Notes under the pieces: generated by a model
Databases searched by the model: none
What the model was told of the DNA's origin: nothing
The model's input: only the letters and a program-made list of their open reading frames with translations
Made by a program: the position numbers and the translations under genes
Source of the DNA: Tolypothrix campylonemoides VB511288
Lineage (GTDB): Bacteria; Cyanobacteriota; Cyanobacteriia; Cyanobacteriales; Nostocaceae
DNA: 64,000 bases
Assembly (NCBI GenBank): GCA_000828075.3
Contig: JXCB02000023.1
Coordinates: forward strand, 124,001 to 188,000
Reading direction: 5' to 3'
Shown here: piece by piece, positions 52,368 through 62,832 of the stretch
How positions within the stretch are numbered: the stretch's first letter is position 1
Layout of the letters: every line of letters begins with the position of its first letter

Positions 52368-53510
52368 CTAAAGTTGCACTTTTCGATACAAAGTATCACG
52401 TTGTTGGTAAGGACGTTCTAAACCGGTGATAGCAGCTTGTAAGGTTTCGACTGACATATTAGTACCACCTTGAGCGCCTGCCATTGTTGTGATATGTTCT
52501 TCCATTAATGTGCCACCGATATCGTTACAACCGGCCAATAAAGCTTCTGTTGCGCCCGAAAGCCCCAGTTTTACCCAACTCGGTTGATGGTTAGGAATCC
52601 AATTTCCTAAGAAAATCCGTGCTACAGCAGTTAGTAGCAGTGCGTCTGATAATATGGGTTGGTCGTGTCCCACACGACGACGTAAAGGTTTGGGTGCTTC
52701 TTTGCCGACAAAGGGTAATAAAATAAACTCTGTTATACTGGCAGGATACCCCCGCTGGATGGCAGTTTGTTGGAGACTGCGCAATTTTTCCAAATGCTTT
52801 ATTTGTTGTTCTGGCGTTTCAATATGCCCTGATAGCATTGTGCTAGTAGTGTGCAAACCTAGTCTATGAGCTGTACTCACAATCGAGAGCCAAGTTGCTG
52901 CGTCGATTTTTTCTGGACAAAGAATGCGCCGCACTTCATCATCTAACACTTCAGCTGCTGTTCCTGGCATAGAGTCAACACCAGCATCTCGCAAAGCTAT
53001 AATGACATCGGCATACTCCAGTCCATCTTGTCTTGCGATGAATTGCACTTCTTGGGGAGAAAAAGCGTGTAGATGCAGTTGGGGAAATTCCTGCTTAATA
53101 GTTTCCACAAGCTTAAGGTAATAAGGCAACGATTTTCCGTTGAGCTGCGCTTGTGGGTTTAATCCTCCCTGCATACAAATTTCCGTCGCACCGCGTTGCA
53201 CAGCATCTGTCGCTTTTTCCAAAATTTGCGCCCAGTCTAACCAGTAAGCACCCGCCTCTGTTTCATCTCGCCGGAAGGCGCAGAAACTACAGTGCTGTTC
53301 ACAGATGTTGCTGAAGTTGATATTACGGTTAATAACGTAAGTAACAGTGTCACCCGCTTGCTGTTGACGTAGTTTGTCAGCTGTAGCGCGAATAGCGGCG
53401 ATCGCACTTTGGTCAGTTTGTTTCAACAATATCACTCCCTCTTCGGGAGACAAATCGTACCCACTCAAGGCACGGTCAAGGATAGCATCAACAGTTACAG
53501 TAGTAGACAC
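52368..53510 (-). CDS. cofH: CofH, FO synthase subunit 2
   Basis: 380 residues, radical SAM enzyme. Cys70, Cys74 and Cys77 in [12 protein letters not shown] bind the 4Fe-4S cluster. CofH joins tyrosine to 5-amino-6-ribitylamino-uracil; CofG then makes the 5-deazaflavin FO, used as a light-harvesting cofactor by cyanobacterial photolyases. Marks: [10 protein letters not shown] and HAFSPQEV. CofG is not in the window. The C-terminal part [15 protein letters not shown] and [15 protein letters not shown] is typical. Confidence 0.92.
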   Translation of the reverse strand: MSTTVTVDAILDRALSGYDLSPEEGVILLKQTDQSAIAAIRATADKLRQQQAGDTVTYVINRNINFSNICEQHCSFCAFRRDETEAGAYWLDWAQILEKATDAVQRGATEICMQGGLNPQAQLNGKSLPYYLKLVETIKQEFPQLHLHAFSPQEVQFIARQDGLEYADVIIALRDAGVDSMPGTAAEVLDDEVRRILCPEKIDAATWLSIVSTAHRLGLHTTSTMLSGHIETPEQQIKHLEKLRSLQQTAIQRGYPASITEFILLPFVGKEAPKPLRRRVGHDQPILSDALLLTAVARIFLGNWIPNHQPSWVKLGLSGATEALLAGCNDIGGTLMEEHITTMAGAQGGTNMSVETLQAAITGLERPYQQRDTLYRKVQL

Positions 53511-53556
53511 AGTTTATCAAAAGCGAACCACATTTCTTATTCTGACAATCTTCTTG

Positions 53557-54813
53557 CTAATTGGCATTATTTCGCCTCAGCACAGAATTTATTGAGCTTG
53601 GCAGATAATCTAAAAATATCCAGATACTAAATCCTAAAATTAAAAAATTTCTCAAATTTAACCATAAAATTTTAACATAATCAAGCTGACGAAAACTACC
53701 AAATGACGCCATTATATAGGTTGTGATACAAACAGCTAGCATCAAAATAGCGTGGCGTGGTTTTAATAGCGCAGCAAAAGGAATTATCCATACTATATAT
53801 TGAGGCGAAAATACCTTATTTGTAACAATAAATATTAACAAAGCAAGCAGTGTGTAAGCTACTAAGCTATCCACTTTCACCTTTTCTTTTTTTATGTTTT
53901 TTTCTTCTCGAAAACGATACCAGCAACTAACTAACATGGAAATGTAGAGAACAATTAATAAGAGGGGCAATACAGCCAGCACTATATTATCTAAAGGAGA
54001 AACTATATTCCGCGAACCGTAGCCAGCGATCGTTTTAACTTCTATCAACCCCCACTTGTGTACCAAGCTAATTATCCCAGCCGGTAATGATTCAATTTGT
54101 AAACCCCGTTCTTTATGATAATCCAAAAAGGAAAACAGCTTGTCTTTGGTAGTGATGAGAAATGGTAAAAAACTCAGAAAAATTGCACCAAGAGTTCCCA
54201 AGCATATATTTAAAATGGCACGATAGGATTTATTGGTGAAAAAATAAAGTGTAAAGACGGGAAGCAACACCAAAGGATAAAGTTTCGCAGCTACACCCAA
54301 TCCAAGACAAATACCTGCTAAGGTAGGACGATTAGATAAGACAGCAACTAAAGCTACAACTGTTAATACTGTAGGAAATAAATCATATCTCCAGAGTAGA
54401 ACTGGTGAAATTATTAATGCAAATAATGTGTAGAAAATTAAGGCTCTTATTGTTTGACGTTGAGAAGCATACATTGATACCACTTGTACCAAGAGCAGCA
54501 TATTTATTGTGCTGAATACTATGTTTTCTAACAAAAATAAAAAGGCATATATATAATAATTTTTTGCAAGCCCTAATCCTACCATTCTGGGTAAAACAAA
54601 AGGTAAAATTGCAAATGGCGGATATTCTAAATTAAAATCTCGATAGGGCAATTTACCTTCTAGTAAGTAAAGCGAAGACTTGTAGTAAATATTTAAATCA
54701 TGAGTTCCCACCATCTTAAAAATAGTCAATAGACCTACAATAAGTAGCCCTAACACTTGAATTGCTACTATCCACAATATCCGTCTCTGAATTTTTATTT
54801 CTTCGAGTCGCAT
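53557..54813 (-). CDS. GT87-type membrane glycosyltransferase (DUF2029)
   Basis: 418 residues with about ten membrane helices. The N-terminal GTHDLNIYYKSSLYLLEGKLPYRDFNLEYPPF contains the Asp and YPP features of GT87/mannosyltransferases (part: GKLPYRDFNLEYPPF). GT87 enzymes use polyprenyl-phosphate sugars on the outer face of the membrane. Same strand as the GT39 gene upstream (37 bases between), so a two-gene operon. Role presumably in cell-surface glycan. Confidence 0.85.
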   Translation of the reverse strand: MRLEEIKIQRRILWIVAIQVLGLLIVGLLTIFKMVGTHDLNIYYKSSLYLLEGKLPYRDFNLEYPPFAILPFVLPRMVGLGLAKNYYIYAFLFLLENIVFSTINMLLLVQVVSMYASQRQTIRALIFYTLFALIISPVLLWRYDLFPTVLTVVALVAVLSNRPTLAGICLGLGVAAKLYPLVLLPVFTLYFFTNKSYRAILNICLGTLGAIFLSFLPFLITTKDKLFSFLDYHKERGLQIESLPAGIISLVHKWGLIEVKTIAGYGSRNIVSPLDNIVLAVLPLLLIVLYISMLVSCWYRFREEKNIKKEKVKVDSLVAYTLLALLIFIVTNKVFSPQYIVWIIPFAALLKPRHAILMLAVCITTYIMASFGSFRQLDYVKILWLNLRNFLILGFSIWIFLDYLPSSINSVLRRNNAN

Positions 54814-54849
54814 CTTTTTAGACTCTATTACTTTAAATATTTACGTTAG

Positions 54850-56451
54850 TTAAATTTTATTCTTTAGCCGCCATAGTCTCCCGTTTTTGTAAACATTTTC
54901 AATAAGAAATGTCTTTTCCAGGTTTGATTTAAATTGTTTTGAGGGATTATATAAAAAGACATCACTGAAGCCATTAGGAATTTGGGGTAAATTGGGTTCT
55001 GTGAGTAACTGCATTTGCACATTTGATTTTAGCAAATGACTCAGAGACATAATATCTCCAATATTAAGGGAATAATTACTACTGATAAAAAGTGGTTTCA
55101 TGGAGCTGTTGATTATTCCAGCTATTTGAGGATTTGCGTGGCTTCCTTTATTCCACCATGTCTCTGCTTGAGAACTGACTGCACACGATAAAACTCCAGT
55201 AGAAATAACTGCTACCAAAACTAATTTCCAAAATCTGCGTTGTAGCACTTTATTAGAGATAATTTGGCTTGCTAATAAGTAAGCAACAGCTAGTTGAATA
55301 CCTACATAACAGGGGATGATGTATCGAGAGCGAAGACTCAGCTTGCCTCCAAGAAGAACATCATTTAATATGACAACTAAAGCAGGCACTCCAGATAAGG
55401 TAAAAATAAATAGCCAAACTTGGTTTGCAGTTCGGCTATATATAAAATAAAAAGAAAATACTACTAATATGAGTAATAAGGGAACTAGATATCGACCCCA
55501 ACGCAAACCAGGAATATTTAAATCTGGAAAAAATGGTTCATAGCGCCAAAAATCACCAAACAAATAACTGTTATTACTCGTCCACCCTGCGACTAAAGCT
55601 GATATTGATTGTCTTTTTTGAGCGCTACTTGTTGTCTGTTCGACTTGCGACAAGTTATTAATAAGAACTAAAATCCAAGGTACGAAAGCCAGAAAACCAG
55701 CACTTGCTGCTACCAAGTATGCTTTAACGAGTTTAGTAAATCGAAAGCCTTGAATAACAAATACGTAGATACCGTGAGCAACCGTGACCAACGCAGAAAA
55801 CAAGAATGTGTACAGTCCTAGTGCTACTGTGATGGCATACATCACCCAAAGCTGCTTGCTACTTAGCCGGATTGCTCGTAAGAGTGTAGCACTTGCAACT
55901 AAAATAGTCACCGTCCATAAACTGAACTGCCGTGCTTCTTGGGCATACAATACATGAAAGGGAGAGACTGCTAAAAGTGCGACAGCCATCCATCCTGTGA
56001 TAGGTGATTGAAATAATTCTAGGCACAGCCAATAAATCCAAGGAAACGCAACCAAGCTAATGATTGCTGATAAACTTCGGGTGACTGCGATTGAATTTCC
56101 AAAAATTTGCACCCATAATCTTACAAGTACGTAATAAAGTGGAGGGTGCTGAGCATCTTCCACTGCCAAAGAGTTGATTGTGTCAATGACACTTTTTTCT
56201 AGATTAGGGTACTGATACTTCCTGACAGATTCAACACCAATGACTTGTCCGTTAAACACTTGCTGGACAAACTCGTTCTTAGTGTAACCAGACATCCGTA
56301 GTCCAGTATAAGCCTCATCGTGCCAGTAGACTTTTTGCTCAAGATTAATAAAGCGAAAAAATATCCCCAAACCTAGCAAAACAATAATGAGAACCTTAAG
56401 CCAAGTTGTTAGCTGTTTTGGGAAGAGCCGTTCTCTACTGGTTGTTCGCAT
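54850..56451 (-). CDS. GT39-type membrane glycosyltransferase (ArnT/PMT-like)
   Basis: 533 residues, about twelve membrane helices. The first loop has WHDEAYTGLR with the Asp-Glu pair used in catalysis by ArnT/PMT enzymes, then QHPPLYYVLVRLWVQIFGNS and AQEARQFSLWT, typical of this family. It transfers a sugar from a polyprenyl-phosphate donor. The C-terminal soluble part (about 440-533) is variable. First gene of a pair with the GT87 gene. Confidence 0.87.
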   Translation of the reverse strand: MRTTSRERLFPKQLTTWLKVLIIVLLGLGIFFRFINLEQKVYWHDEAYTGLRMSGYTKNEFVQQVFNGQVIGVESVRKYQYPNLEKSVIDTINSLAVEDAQHPPLYYVLVRLWVQIFGNSIAVTRSLSAIISLVAFPWIYWLCLELFQSPITGWMAVALLAVSPFHVLYAQEARQFSLWTVTILVASATLLRAIRLSSKQLWVMYAITVALGLYTFLFSALVTVAHGIYVFVIQGFRFTKLVKAYLVAASAGFLAFVPWILVLINNLSQVEQTTSSAQKRQSISALVAGWTSNNSYLFGDFWRYEPFFPDLNIPGLRWGRYLVPLLLILVVFSFYFIYSRTANQVWLFIFTLSGVPALVVILNDVLLGGKLSLRSRYIIPCYVGIQLAVAYLLASQIISNKVLQRRFWKLVLVAVISTGVLSCAVSSQAETWWNKGSHANPQIAGIINSSMKPLFISSNYSLNIGDIMSLSHLLKSNVQMQLLTEPNLPQIPNGFSDVFLYNPSKQFKSNLEKTFLIENVYKNGRLWRLKNKI

Positions 56452-57023
56452 TGGTAAAAAACAAAGTATCTAGCTCCGTTTATTTTCGGCTGTTTACAGC
56501 AGGTATGTCAAAAGTACGACTGTAATACATAGTAGATACTTATAATATACATAGACATAGTTTGGCGAATTATAACAATAATTTATAAAATTTATTATAA
56601 CTTTACAAATTTAGTATCAAACATACAGCAGCAATATTGGCGTCAGAAGTCAGAAGTAAGATTTGCTCCTTTATCTGGCTCTTAAGTTGAAAATATAGGA
56701 TTCTGATTTGATTTTTGAAATACACGCTTCTGTGGGCAATGCCCACTATATCTGGGTTATATCTAAGTTTTGCTAAGCATTGCCCACCCTACAGAATACT
56801 TAATTTTTTTCAAAAATCAAACCGGATTGCTATATATATAGCAGGGAGCAGGGAACAGGGAACTCTTAACAGGGAACAAACTTGAAAGTCTGAACAAAAG
56901 CCTTTTCGATATCAACCAAAGAGGATTAAAGCCCTGACTACGAAATTATTCAAGGTTGTGTTACCAGCCTTGATATTATTTGCAAAATTAGTGAAAATCA
57001 TTTTCCAAATAATCATTATCTAA
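56452..57023. other. Divergent spacer between GT genes
   Basis: 570 bases. Contains the inverted-repeat element copy C (56694-56836, see below) and then a GCAGGGAGCAGGGAACAGGGA short tandem repeat near 56842-56880. Promoters of both divergent genes must be here. No protein gene. Confidence 0.6.
56694..56836. repeat. Short inverted-repeat element, copy C (MITE-like)
   Basis: Left end TATAGGATTCTGATTTGATTT, right end AAAAATCAAACCGGATTGCTATA, strong inverted match over about 26 bases. Interior has GGGCAATGCCCAC / GCATTGCCCACCC direct/inverted units. Same family as 2057-2160 and 8545-8693. Confidence 0.65.
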
Positions 57024-58274
57024 ATGAGTATCATCGAACCTAATTCCCTCTTGCCAGTACCTACTGGCGCATTACAAATTCCAGAATTACCGAGAGCAAC
57101 GATAAACCCAGATGGTGAACCTCTCTTGTCTCTGGTGATTCCGACTTACAAAGAGGCTGCAAATATCCAAAAAATCGTTTCTATATTAAACAACTTGTTA
57201 GATGAGTTTATACCAGGAAACTACGAGCTGATTGTCGTAGACGATGATAGTCCAGATGGTACTTGGAAGATTGCACAGTCTTTAATGGAAGAATATCCGC
57301 AACTGCGGGTAATGCGACGACAGCATGAAAGGGGACTATCCAGTGCAGTGATTCGTGGATGGCAAACAGCCACAGGACGTATTTTAGGAGTGATAGATGC
57401 TGATTTGCAACATCCACCTCATGTGCTGTTGCAACTGTTGCAAGCTATTGAACAAGGAGCAGATTTAGCTGTCGCTAGCCGTCATGTAGAAGGCGGTGGA
57501 GTCAGCAGCTGGAGTTTTGTTAGGCGTTTCTTGTCACGAGGCGCTCAGTTATTAGGATTGATCATCTTACCAGGGGTTCTCTCACGAGTGTCAGACCCGA
57601 TGAGTGGTTATTTTATGCTCCGTCGGGACTGTATAGTCGGTCAAACGCTCAATCCTGTGGGATACAAAATTCTGCTGGAAACTATCGGACGCGGAAACGT
57701 CGGCAAAATTGCGGAAGTTGGCTATGTGTTCAGTGAGCGCAAAGAGGGTGAAAGTAAGGTAACGTGGAAGCAATATGTTGATTACATCCATCACCTCATC
57801 CTCTTACGGGTATCTACAGGGCGACTTAGACGATTCAGTCAAGCCACTCAACGCGTCGGTTTCCCCATCGATCGCTTCCTCCGTTTTGGCTTGGTGGGAC
57901 TATCCGGGGTATTTGTAGATATGGTAGTGCTTTACTTGCTCAGTGACCCAACGACGTTGGCTTTGCCTCTGACACGCAGCAAAATTATTGCAGGTGAAGT
58001 GGCAATTGTCAATAATTTCTTGTGGAATGATATGTGGACTTTTGCTGATGTCAGTAGAGCGCAGCGGCAATGGCGTCAGCGCTTGAAGCGGTTTTTGAAA
58101 TTTAATATGATCTGTCTTGCCGGATTGGTGTTGAATGTGTTGGTGTTGAACTTGGTGTTCAATTTCGTCATTCCCAACCGCTACATTGCTAACCTGATTG
58201 CGATTGCGGTGGCTACTGTTTGGAACTTTTGGGTGAACTTGAAGCTGAGTTGGCGCGTCACACAAGTGAAATAA
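57024..58274 (+). CDS. GT2 glycosyltransferase fused to GtrA
   Basis: 416 residues. The N-terminal GT2 domain (about 34-230) resembles dolichol-phosphate mannose synthase: SLVIPTYKEAANI, ELIVVDDDSPDGTW, GVIDADLQHPPHV (DxD) and DPMSGYFMLRRD. The C-terminal domain (about 285-412) has four membrane helices of the GtrA type (RFGLVGLSGVFVDMVVLYLL). Such fusions make polyprenyl-phosphate sugars and move them across the membrane, which would supply the GT39 and GT87 enzymes next to it. Confidence 0.9.
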   Translation: MSIIEPNSLLPVPTGALQIPELPRATINPDGEPLLSLVIPTYKEAANIQKIVSILNNLLDEFIPGNYELIVVDDDSPDGTWKIAQSLMEEYPQLRVMRRQHERGLSSAVIRGWQTATGRILGVIDADLQHPPHVLLQLLQAIEQGADLAVASRHVEGGGVSSWSFVRRFLSRGAQLLGLIILPGVLSRVSDPMSGYFMLRRDCIVGQTLNPVGYKILLETIGRGNVGKIAEVGYVFSERKEGESKVTWKQYVDYIHHLILLRVSTGRLRRFSQATQRVGFPIDRFLRFGLVGLSGVFVDMVVLYLLSDPTTLALPLTRSKIIAGEVAIVNNFLWNDMWTFADVSRAQRQWRQRLKRFLKFNMICLAGLVLNVLVLNLVFNFVIPNRYIANLIAIAVATVWNFWVNLKLSWRVTQVK

Positions 58275-58335
58275 CAGAAGGGAACAAAGAGTGATGAGTT
58301 ATGAGTTATTAGTTATAAGTGATAACTCCTAATTT

Positions 58336-60150
58336 ATGAATTTAGTCCTTAAAACTCAAAACTCAAAACTCAAAACTCTATTACTGCTGATGGTATGGGT
58401 CTTGCTCGCCATCGGTTTGCGCTTAACTCACTTAAGTGCTAAACCCCCTTGGACTGACGAGTTTTCTACTCTGGTGTTTAGCCTCGGTAATAGCTTTTTG
58501 CCAGTACCGTTAGATCAGCCGATCTCTGTCGATGTCCTATTACAACCACTACAACCACAACCGACAGTTACCATAAAAGATGTCTGGAAACATCTATCGA
58601 GTGAAAGCAATCATCCGCCGCTTTACTTTTTCCTGACTCACTGGTGGATGCGCCTGTTTCCCACACATGAGGGTTTAGTGTCCTTGTGGGGAGCGCGATC
58701 GCTCGCTGCTGTTTTCGGTGCTGCATCTATTCCAGCTGTTTATGCTTTAAGCAAGCTCGCATTTCGTTCCCGTCTAGTGAGCCATTTCGCGGCTGCAATG
58801 ATGGCAATATCACCCTATGGCATTTTTTTAGCACAAGAAGCCCGTCATTACACTTTAGCAATCTTGTGGGTTATTGCTTCGCTCGCTTGCTTAGTCATTG
58901 CCAGTGGCCACATCCAAAACCGTACTCAAATACCCATCTGGGTAGCCCTCTCGTGGGTGGGGATTAATGCTATAGGCATTGCTACTCACTACTTTTTCAC
59001 TCTCACCCTCTGTAGCGAAGCGTTGGTTTTGTTGTTTCTTGCTTGGCGACAGTGGACAAGGAAAATAAGGGCGCAAGATCCCCCTCATCCCCCTCATCCT
59101 CCTCATTCCCCCAGCCCCTCAGCTCCTTGGTTGCGAATCTACGCTGTTGCTGCGGGTACATTTGTAGCGGGTTTAGTTTGGCTACCCGTGTTTCTACAGA
59201 ACAGTTATGGAGGTAAGTTAACTGAATGGATTCAAGGTCCACGTACTGGAATGGCTTGGGTTAACCCAATTTTTCAAGCAATAGCCGCATGGATTACAAT
59301 GATTTCCTTGCTACCAGTGGAAGCACCACACTTAGGGGTTGTGATTGTTTCTGGAATATTAATGCTCATTTTCTTTATCTGGGCAGTACCAATTTTAGTG
59401 CGTGGGATTAAAGTTCAACTTAAACAACCACAAACCCGTTTGATGGTTCAGGTGTTTGTTGGTTTGGTTAGCGGAGCGATCGCTTTATTTTTTATTTTTA
59501 CCTATTTTTTTGGTATTGACCTCACACGGGGCGCTCGTTATAACTTTGTTTACTTTCCCGCTGTCATAGTTCTACTTGGGGCAAGTTTGGCAGTTTGTTG
59601 GCATCATCCCACATTGGCGAAAGGGAGATGGGGAATAAATGGCAAAAAAGCTGTGGTAATAATTTGGTTAATGGGATTGGTAAGCGCTATCACCGTTGTG
59701 TGCAATCTAGGCTATCAAAAATATTACCGTCCCGACTTATTTGTACAACTCATTGAGCAAACATCCCATGTGCCTGTACTCATTTCCACAACCCAAAAAA
59801 CTCATGTACACATTGGGGAAATGATGGGAATCGCCAGGGAATTCAAATTTACCAAAGTTCTCAACCGAGCAAACTTCGGATCAGACTTGTCTCAAAATTC
59901 AATTCAAAATACAAAATATACATCACCTCTATTTCTCCTAGCACATCAAGATGAAGACCCTAGTACTTCCACCTCTGCACTGCAAAATACATTAAAGACG
60001 CTACCACGTCCTTTTGACTTATGGTTAGTAAACTTTTATGCTAACGAACCAAAGGAAGTGAAAAACTGTGTTGCAAACACAAAATCGTTACCAGCAGTCA
60101 ACGGCTACGAATACAAACTGTATCATTGTGTTGACACTCCCCATGCCTAA
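58336..60150 (+). CDS. GT39-type membrane glycosyltransferase
   Basis: 604 residues, about twelve membrane helices. Loop 1 has KPPWTDEFSTLVFSLG (Asp-Glu pair), then SNHPPLYFFLTHWWMRLF and AQEARHYTLAILW as in the GT39 gene at 54850. Two repeat-derived oddities: residues 5-15 (LKTQNSKLKT) are encoded by an AAACTCA heptamer array, so the true start may be ATG 58390; and residues about 250-262 (PPHPPHPPHSPSPS) come from a CCCCCTCAT repeat. Probably works with the GT2-GtrA protein encoded 61 bases upstream. Confidence 0.87.
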   Translation: MNLVLKTQNSKLKTLLLLMVWVLLAIGLRLTHLSAKPPWTDEFSTLVFSLGNSFLPVPLDQPISVDVLLQPLQPQPTVTIKDVWKHLSSESNHPPLYFFLTHWWMRLFPTHEGLVSLWGARSLAAVFGAASIPAVYALSKLAFRSRLVSHFAAAMMAISPYGIFLAQEARHYTLAILWVIASLACLVIASGHIQNRTQIPIWVALSWVGINAIGIATHYFFTLTLCSEALVLLFLAWRQWTRKIRAQDPPHPPHPPHSPSPSAPWLRIYAVAAGTFVAGLVWLPVFLQNSYGGKLTEWIQGPRTGMAWVNPIFQAIAAWITMISLLPVEAPHLGVVIVSGILMLIFFIWAVPILVRGIKVQLKQPQTRLMVQVFVGLVSGAIALFFIFTYFFGIDLTRGARYNFVYFPAVIVLLGASLAVCWHHPTLAKGRWGINGKKAVVIIWLMGLVSAITVVCNLGYQKYYRPDLFVQLIEQTSHVPVLISTTQKTHVHIGEMMGIAREFKFTKVLNRANFGSDLSQNSIQNTKYTSPLFLLAHQDEDPSTSTSALQNTLKTLPRPFDLWLVNFYANEPKEVKNCVANTKSLPAVNGYEYKLYHCVDTPHA

Positions 60151-60151
60151 A

Positions 60152-60182
60152 AGGGCGGGGGCTTACGCCCTCCCATTTTCAG
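60152..60182 (+). terminator. Probable terminator after GT39 gene
   Basis: AGGGCG GGGGCTTA CGCCCT with CCCATTTTC after it, directly past the stop at 60150. The surroundings TTGACACTCCCCATGCCT also resemble IS200/IS605-type ends, so its origin may be mobile DNA. Confidence 0.5.
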
Positions 60183-60238
60183 TCATGACTCAAGAGTCAA
60201 AAATCAAAAATTATTCTTCCACTCCTCCACTACCCACC

Positions 60239-60844
60239 TCACTTATCGAAGTCTTCCGGAACAGGTACTGATGACAAACCAGCTATTGTTCGTAAGTTTT
60301 GGCTACGAATCAACTCAGTAAAGTCTAATCCAGAACGCTTTTCAATCTTTGCTACCGCTTCAATTGCAGATAACAGATGTTCTGCTGCTTCAGCTTCCGA
60401 GTAACCGCGTCGTTGCGCGACACGGATGGCGGCTTCATCAGCATTTAACTCTGTTTGCTGGGAACGGTTACTGCGCCAAATGCGAAGCATAGCCAGCGTA
60501 GTTAATCCACCGGCGACAACTACACCCACTGCATCTGCTTGGGCTGATTCTACAAATGCGCCCAAAAGACCGGCGATCGCCGCACCTTGATAAATATCAG
60601 GTTTAAACCACTTGACTCCCATCAACCAGTTCACAGTCCGTAATAGTAATAAATCGCGTTGCGGTTTCGTCAGGCGACGCCATAAATCGAAATTAATATA
60701 GATTGGTCGTTCACTGTTCCAAGGCAATGGAAATGTTGCGTCAATCACTTTTGGCTGTTCAGGTTTGCTGACGATTTTTGTCAGCATTCGACCAGAAGCA
60801 GGCATCAAATCTAGCAAACGGCGAATTTCAGCGTTTGGTTCCAT
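60239..60844 (-). CDS. DUF3318 protein
   Basis: 201 residues, a cyanobacterial family of unknown function. The start MEPNAEIRRLLDLMPASGRM and YINFDLWRRLTKPQRDLLLLRTV are characteristic. One or two membrane segments around 100-125 (GAAIAGLLGAFVES, GVVVAGGLTTLAML). The middle ELNADEAAIRVAQRRGYSEAEAAEHLL resembles the active-site helix region of some membrane metallopeptidases but lacks HExxH. Transcribed alone. Confidence 0.82.
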   Translation of the reverse strand: MEPNAEIRRLLDLMPASGRMLTKIVSKPEQPKVIDATFPLPWNSERPIYINFDLWRRLTKPQRDLLLLRTVNWLMGVKWFKPDIYQGAAIAGLLGAFVESAQADAVGVVVAGGLTTLAMLRIWRSNRSQQTELNADEAAIRVAQRRGYSEAEAAEHLLSAIEAVAKIEKRSGLDFTELIRSQNLRTIAGLSSVPVPEDFDK

Positions 60845-61026
60845 GTTTAATCAGCTTAGTATCCCTGCTTGTTTATAGCGGGGAGAATCAAAAACCTTTT
60901 AATATATATATGCTTATGCTTAGAATACCTGGTTTATAGGCTTCAATGGCAACCACAAGTCTAACGACTTTGTATAGTCATGCATAATTGATACAAGTAA
61001 TGCCATATGGCTCATAACTCATGACT

Positions 61027-61272
61027 ATGGATGCTTTTGCTCCAACGCCACCTGAATGGACAAACACGGCAATTCATGCTAATGAATTTTGCTGTCCTAA
61101 CTGTCACTCAAGTAGTTTGGAAGCTGTACAAGTTTGGATAAATCGTCGTTCGCCTGTGATGATGGAAGACTATCGTCGCAAATGGCAAGAATTTTACCAG
61201 TGTCATTGTGGTTGTGTATGGTGGGCTTGGAGTAGCGATCGCCCTCCAACAAATCTCAAGGATCAATATTAA
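61027..61272 (+). CDS. Small zinc-ribbon protein, unknown
   Basis: 81 residues from ATG 61027 (an ATG at 61021 adds two). Two Cys pairs, CCPNCHSS and CHCGCVWW, are likely to bind Zn. The motif VWINRRSPVMMEDYRRKWQEF between them is recognised from cyanobacterial hypothetical proteins, with no known role. Monocistronic; a 446-base spacer follows. Confidence 0.65.
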   Translation: MDAFAPTPPEWTNTAIHANEFCCPNCHSSSLEAVQVWINRRSPVMMEDYRRKWQEFYQCHCGCVWWAWSSDRPPTNLKDQY

Positions 61273-61718
61273 CTTCCGTGACCCTTGAATCACCGTGTTT
61301 GATTCAAAACTGGAAATTAAGTTTAACAGTTTCTCCATTTCCACTCAAAACGAGTATTATTGAATATCCAGCTGTCCTTACCTAGGATAGCTTTGCAGTA
61401 TTTATACTTACTATTCTTTCAAGATAACGGTAAGTTAAGCTGTGGATGGTTGTTCACAGCAATAAATGAGGTGGTTCAAGGGGAGCATTCTGCTAAGCAT
61501 ACATCCAAATTCAGTTAGATTTTTTCAATAAAAGCTAAAAAATCTAAATCATGGGTATGGTTTACAGACTTAATGTCAGTTAAGCTATCAATTGTTTGTA
61601 TGTGCAAAGGCTGGAGAATTAGCAAAATGTAGTTTTGTAGAGGTATGTATAAAATTTTATGAAAGCTTCAAACAAGCTGACAGATATTTTTTTTAGTATT
61701 TTGGGTTAAACCTATCAA
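61273..61718. other. Upstream region of prs
   Basis: 446 bases with no supported gene. It contains a perfect 11-bp inverted repeat TTAGATTTTTT (61515-61525) / AAAAAATCTAA (61537-61547), which could be an A+T-rich terminator or a regulator site, and the promoter of prs. Confidence 0.45.
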
Positions 61719-62780
61719 ATGTCTGGTGATAACATTGCCATGAATGCACATCGAGGATCTGCTGTGCTGAGTTCTGCAACTTTAAAAGTGCAGCCAACTG
61801 CAACAGGACCAGCTGAAAATAATCGCCTGCGGCTGCTCTCTGGCTCTGCCAATGTACCACTGTCTCAAGAAGTTGCTCGTTACTTGGGCATGGACTTGGG
61901 ACCAATGATTCGCAAACGATTTGCAGATGGAGAACTATATATTCAAATCCAGGAATCGATACGGGGCTGTGATGTTTATCTCATCCAGCCCTGTTGTCGT
62001 CCTGTGAATGACCATTTGATGGAACTGCTGATTATGATTGATGCCTGTCGGCGTGCTTCCGCACGGCAGGTAACGGCAGTCCTTCCTTATTATGGTTATG
62101 CCCGCGCTGACCGCAAAACCGCAGGAAGAGAGTCAATCACTGCCAAGCTGGTGGCAAATCTCATGACAGAAGCAGGTGCCAACCGTATTCTGGCAATGGA
62201 TTTGCACTCAGCTCAGATTCAAGGCTATTTCGATATACCGCTAGATCACGTCTACGGTTCTCCAGTGTTGCTCGATTATCTCGCGAGCAAAGAACTGCCT
62301 GACCTTGTCGTGGTTTCCCCAGATGTGGGTGGTGTAGCACGAGCTAGAGCATTTGCGAAAAAGCTCAACGATGCGCCCTTGGCGATTATCGATAAACGTC
62401 GTCAGGCTCACAACGTTGCCGAAGTGTTAAATGTCATCGGTGATGTCAAGGACAAAACAGCAGTGCTGGTGGATGACATCATAGACACTGGCGGTACCAT
62501 CGCTGCGGGAGCAAAACTGCTGCGTGAGGAAGGAGCTCGTCAGGTGTATGCCTGTGCCACTCATGCGGTGTTCTCGCCACCTGCGATTGAGCGCTTGTCA
62601 AGTGGCGTATTTGAGGAAGTCATTGTCACAAATACGATTCCAGTCGCAGAAAGCGATACTCCGGGGGAGTCGCTGCGCGAACGCTTTCCACAGTTAGTAG
62701 TGCTGTCAGTGGCTAATCTGCTTGGGGAAACCATCTGGCGGATTCATGAAGACAGCTCTGTAAGTAGTATGTTCCGCTAG
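61719..62780 (+). CDS. prs: Ribose-phosphate pyrophosphokinase
   Basis: 353 residues, about 30 longer than the usual 315-320 because of an N-terminal extension typical of cyanobacteria. It makes PRPP from ribose 5-phosphate and ATP, feeding purine, pyrimidine, histidine and tryptophan synthesis. Marks: RKRFADGELYIQIQESIRG, AVLPYYGYARADRK, DLHSAQIQGYFDIP and the PRPP loop VLVDDIIDTGGTI. ATG 61719 (MSGDNIAMNAHRG); Met8 is an alternative. Followed by a strong terminator. Confidence 0.95.
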   Translation: MSGDNIAMNAHRGSAVLSSATLKVQPTATGPAENNRLRLLSGSANVPLSQEVARYLGMDLGPMIRKRFADGELYIQIQESIRGCDVYLIQPCCRPVNDHLMELLIMIDACRRASARQVTAVLPYYGYARADRKTAGRESITAKLVANLMTEAGANRILAMDLHSAQIQGYFDIPLDHVYGSPVLLDYLASKELPDLVVVSPDVGGVARARAFAKKLNDAPLAIIDKRRQAHNVAEVLNVIGDVKDKTAVLVDDIIDTGGTIAAGAKLLREEGARQVYACATHAVFSPPAIERLSSGVFEEVIVTNTIPVAESDTPGESLRERFPQLVVLSVANLLGETIWRIHEDSSVSSMFR

Positions 62781-62832
62781 CGAAGGCAAAACAGTCATCT
62801 CAATTACAATTGTCCATTGATCGTGAAGGATG

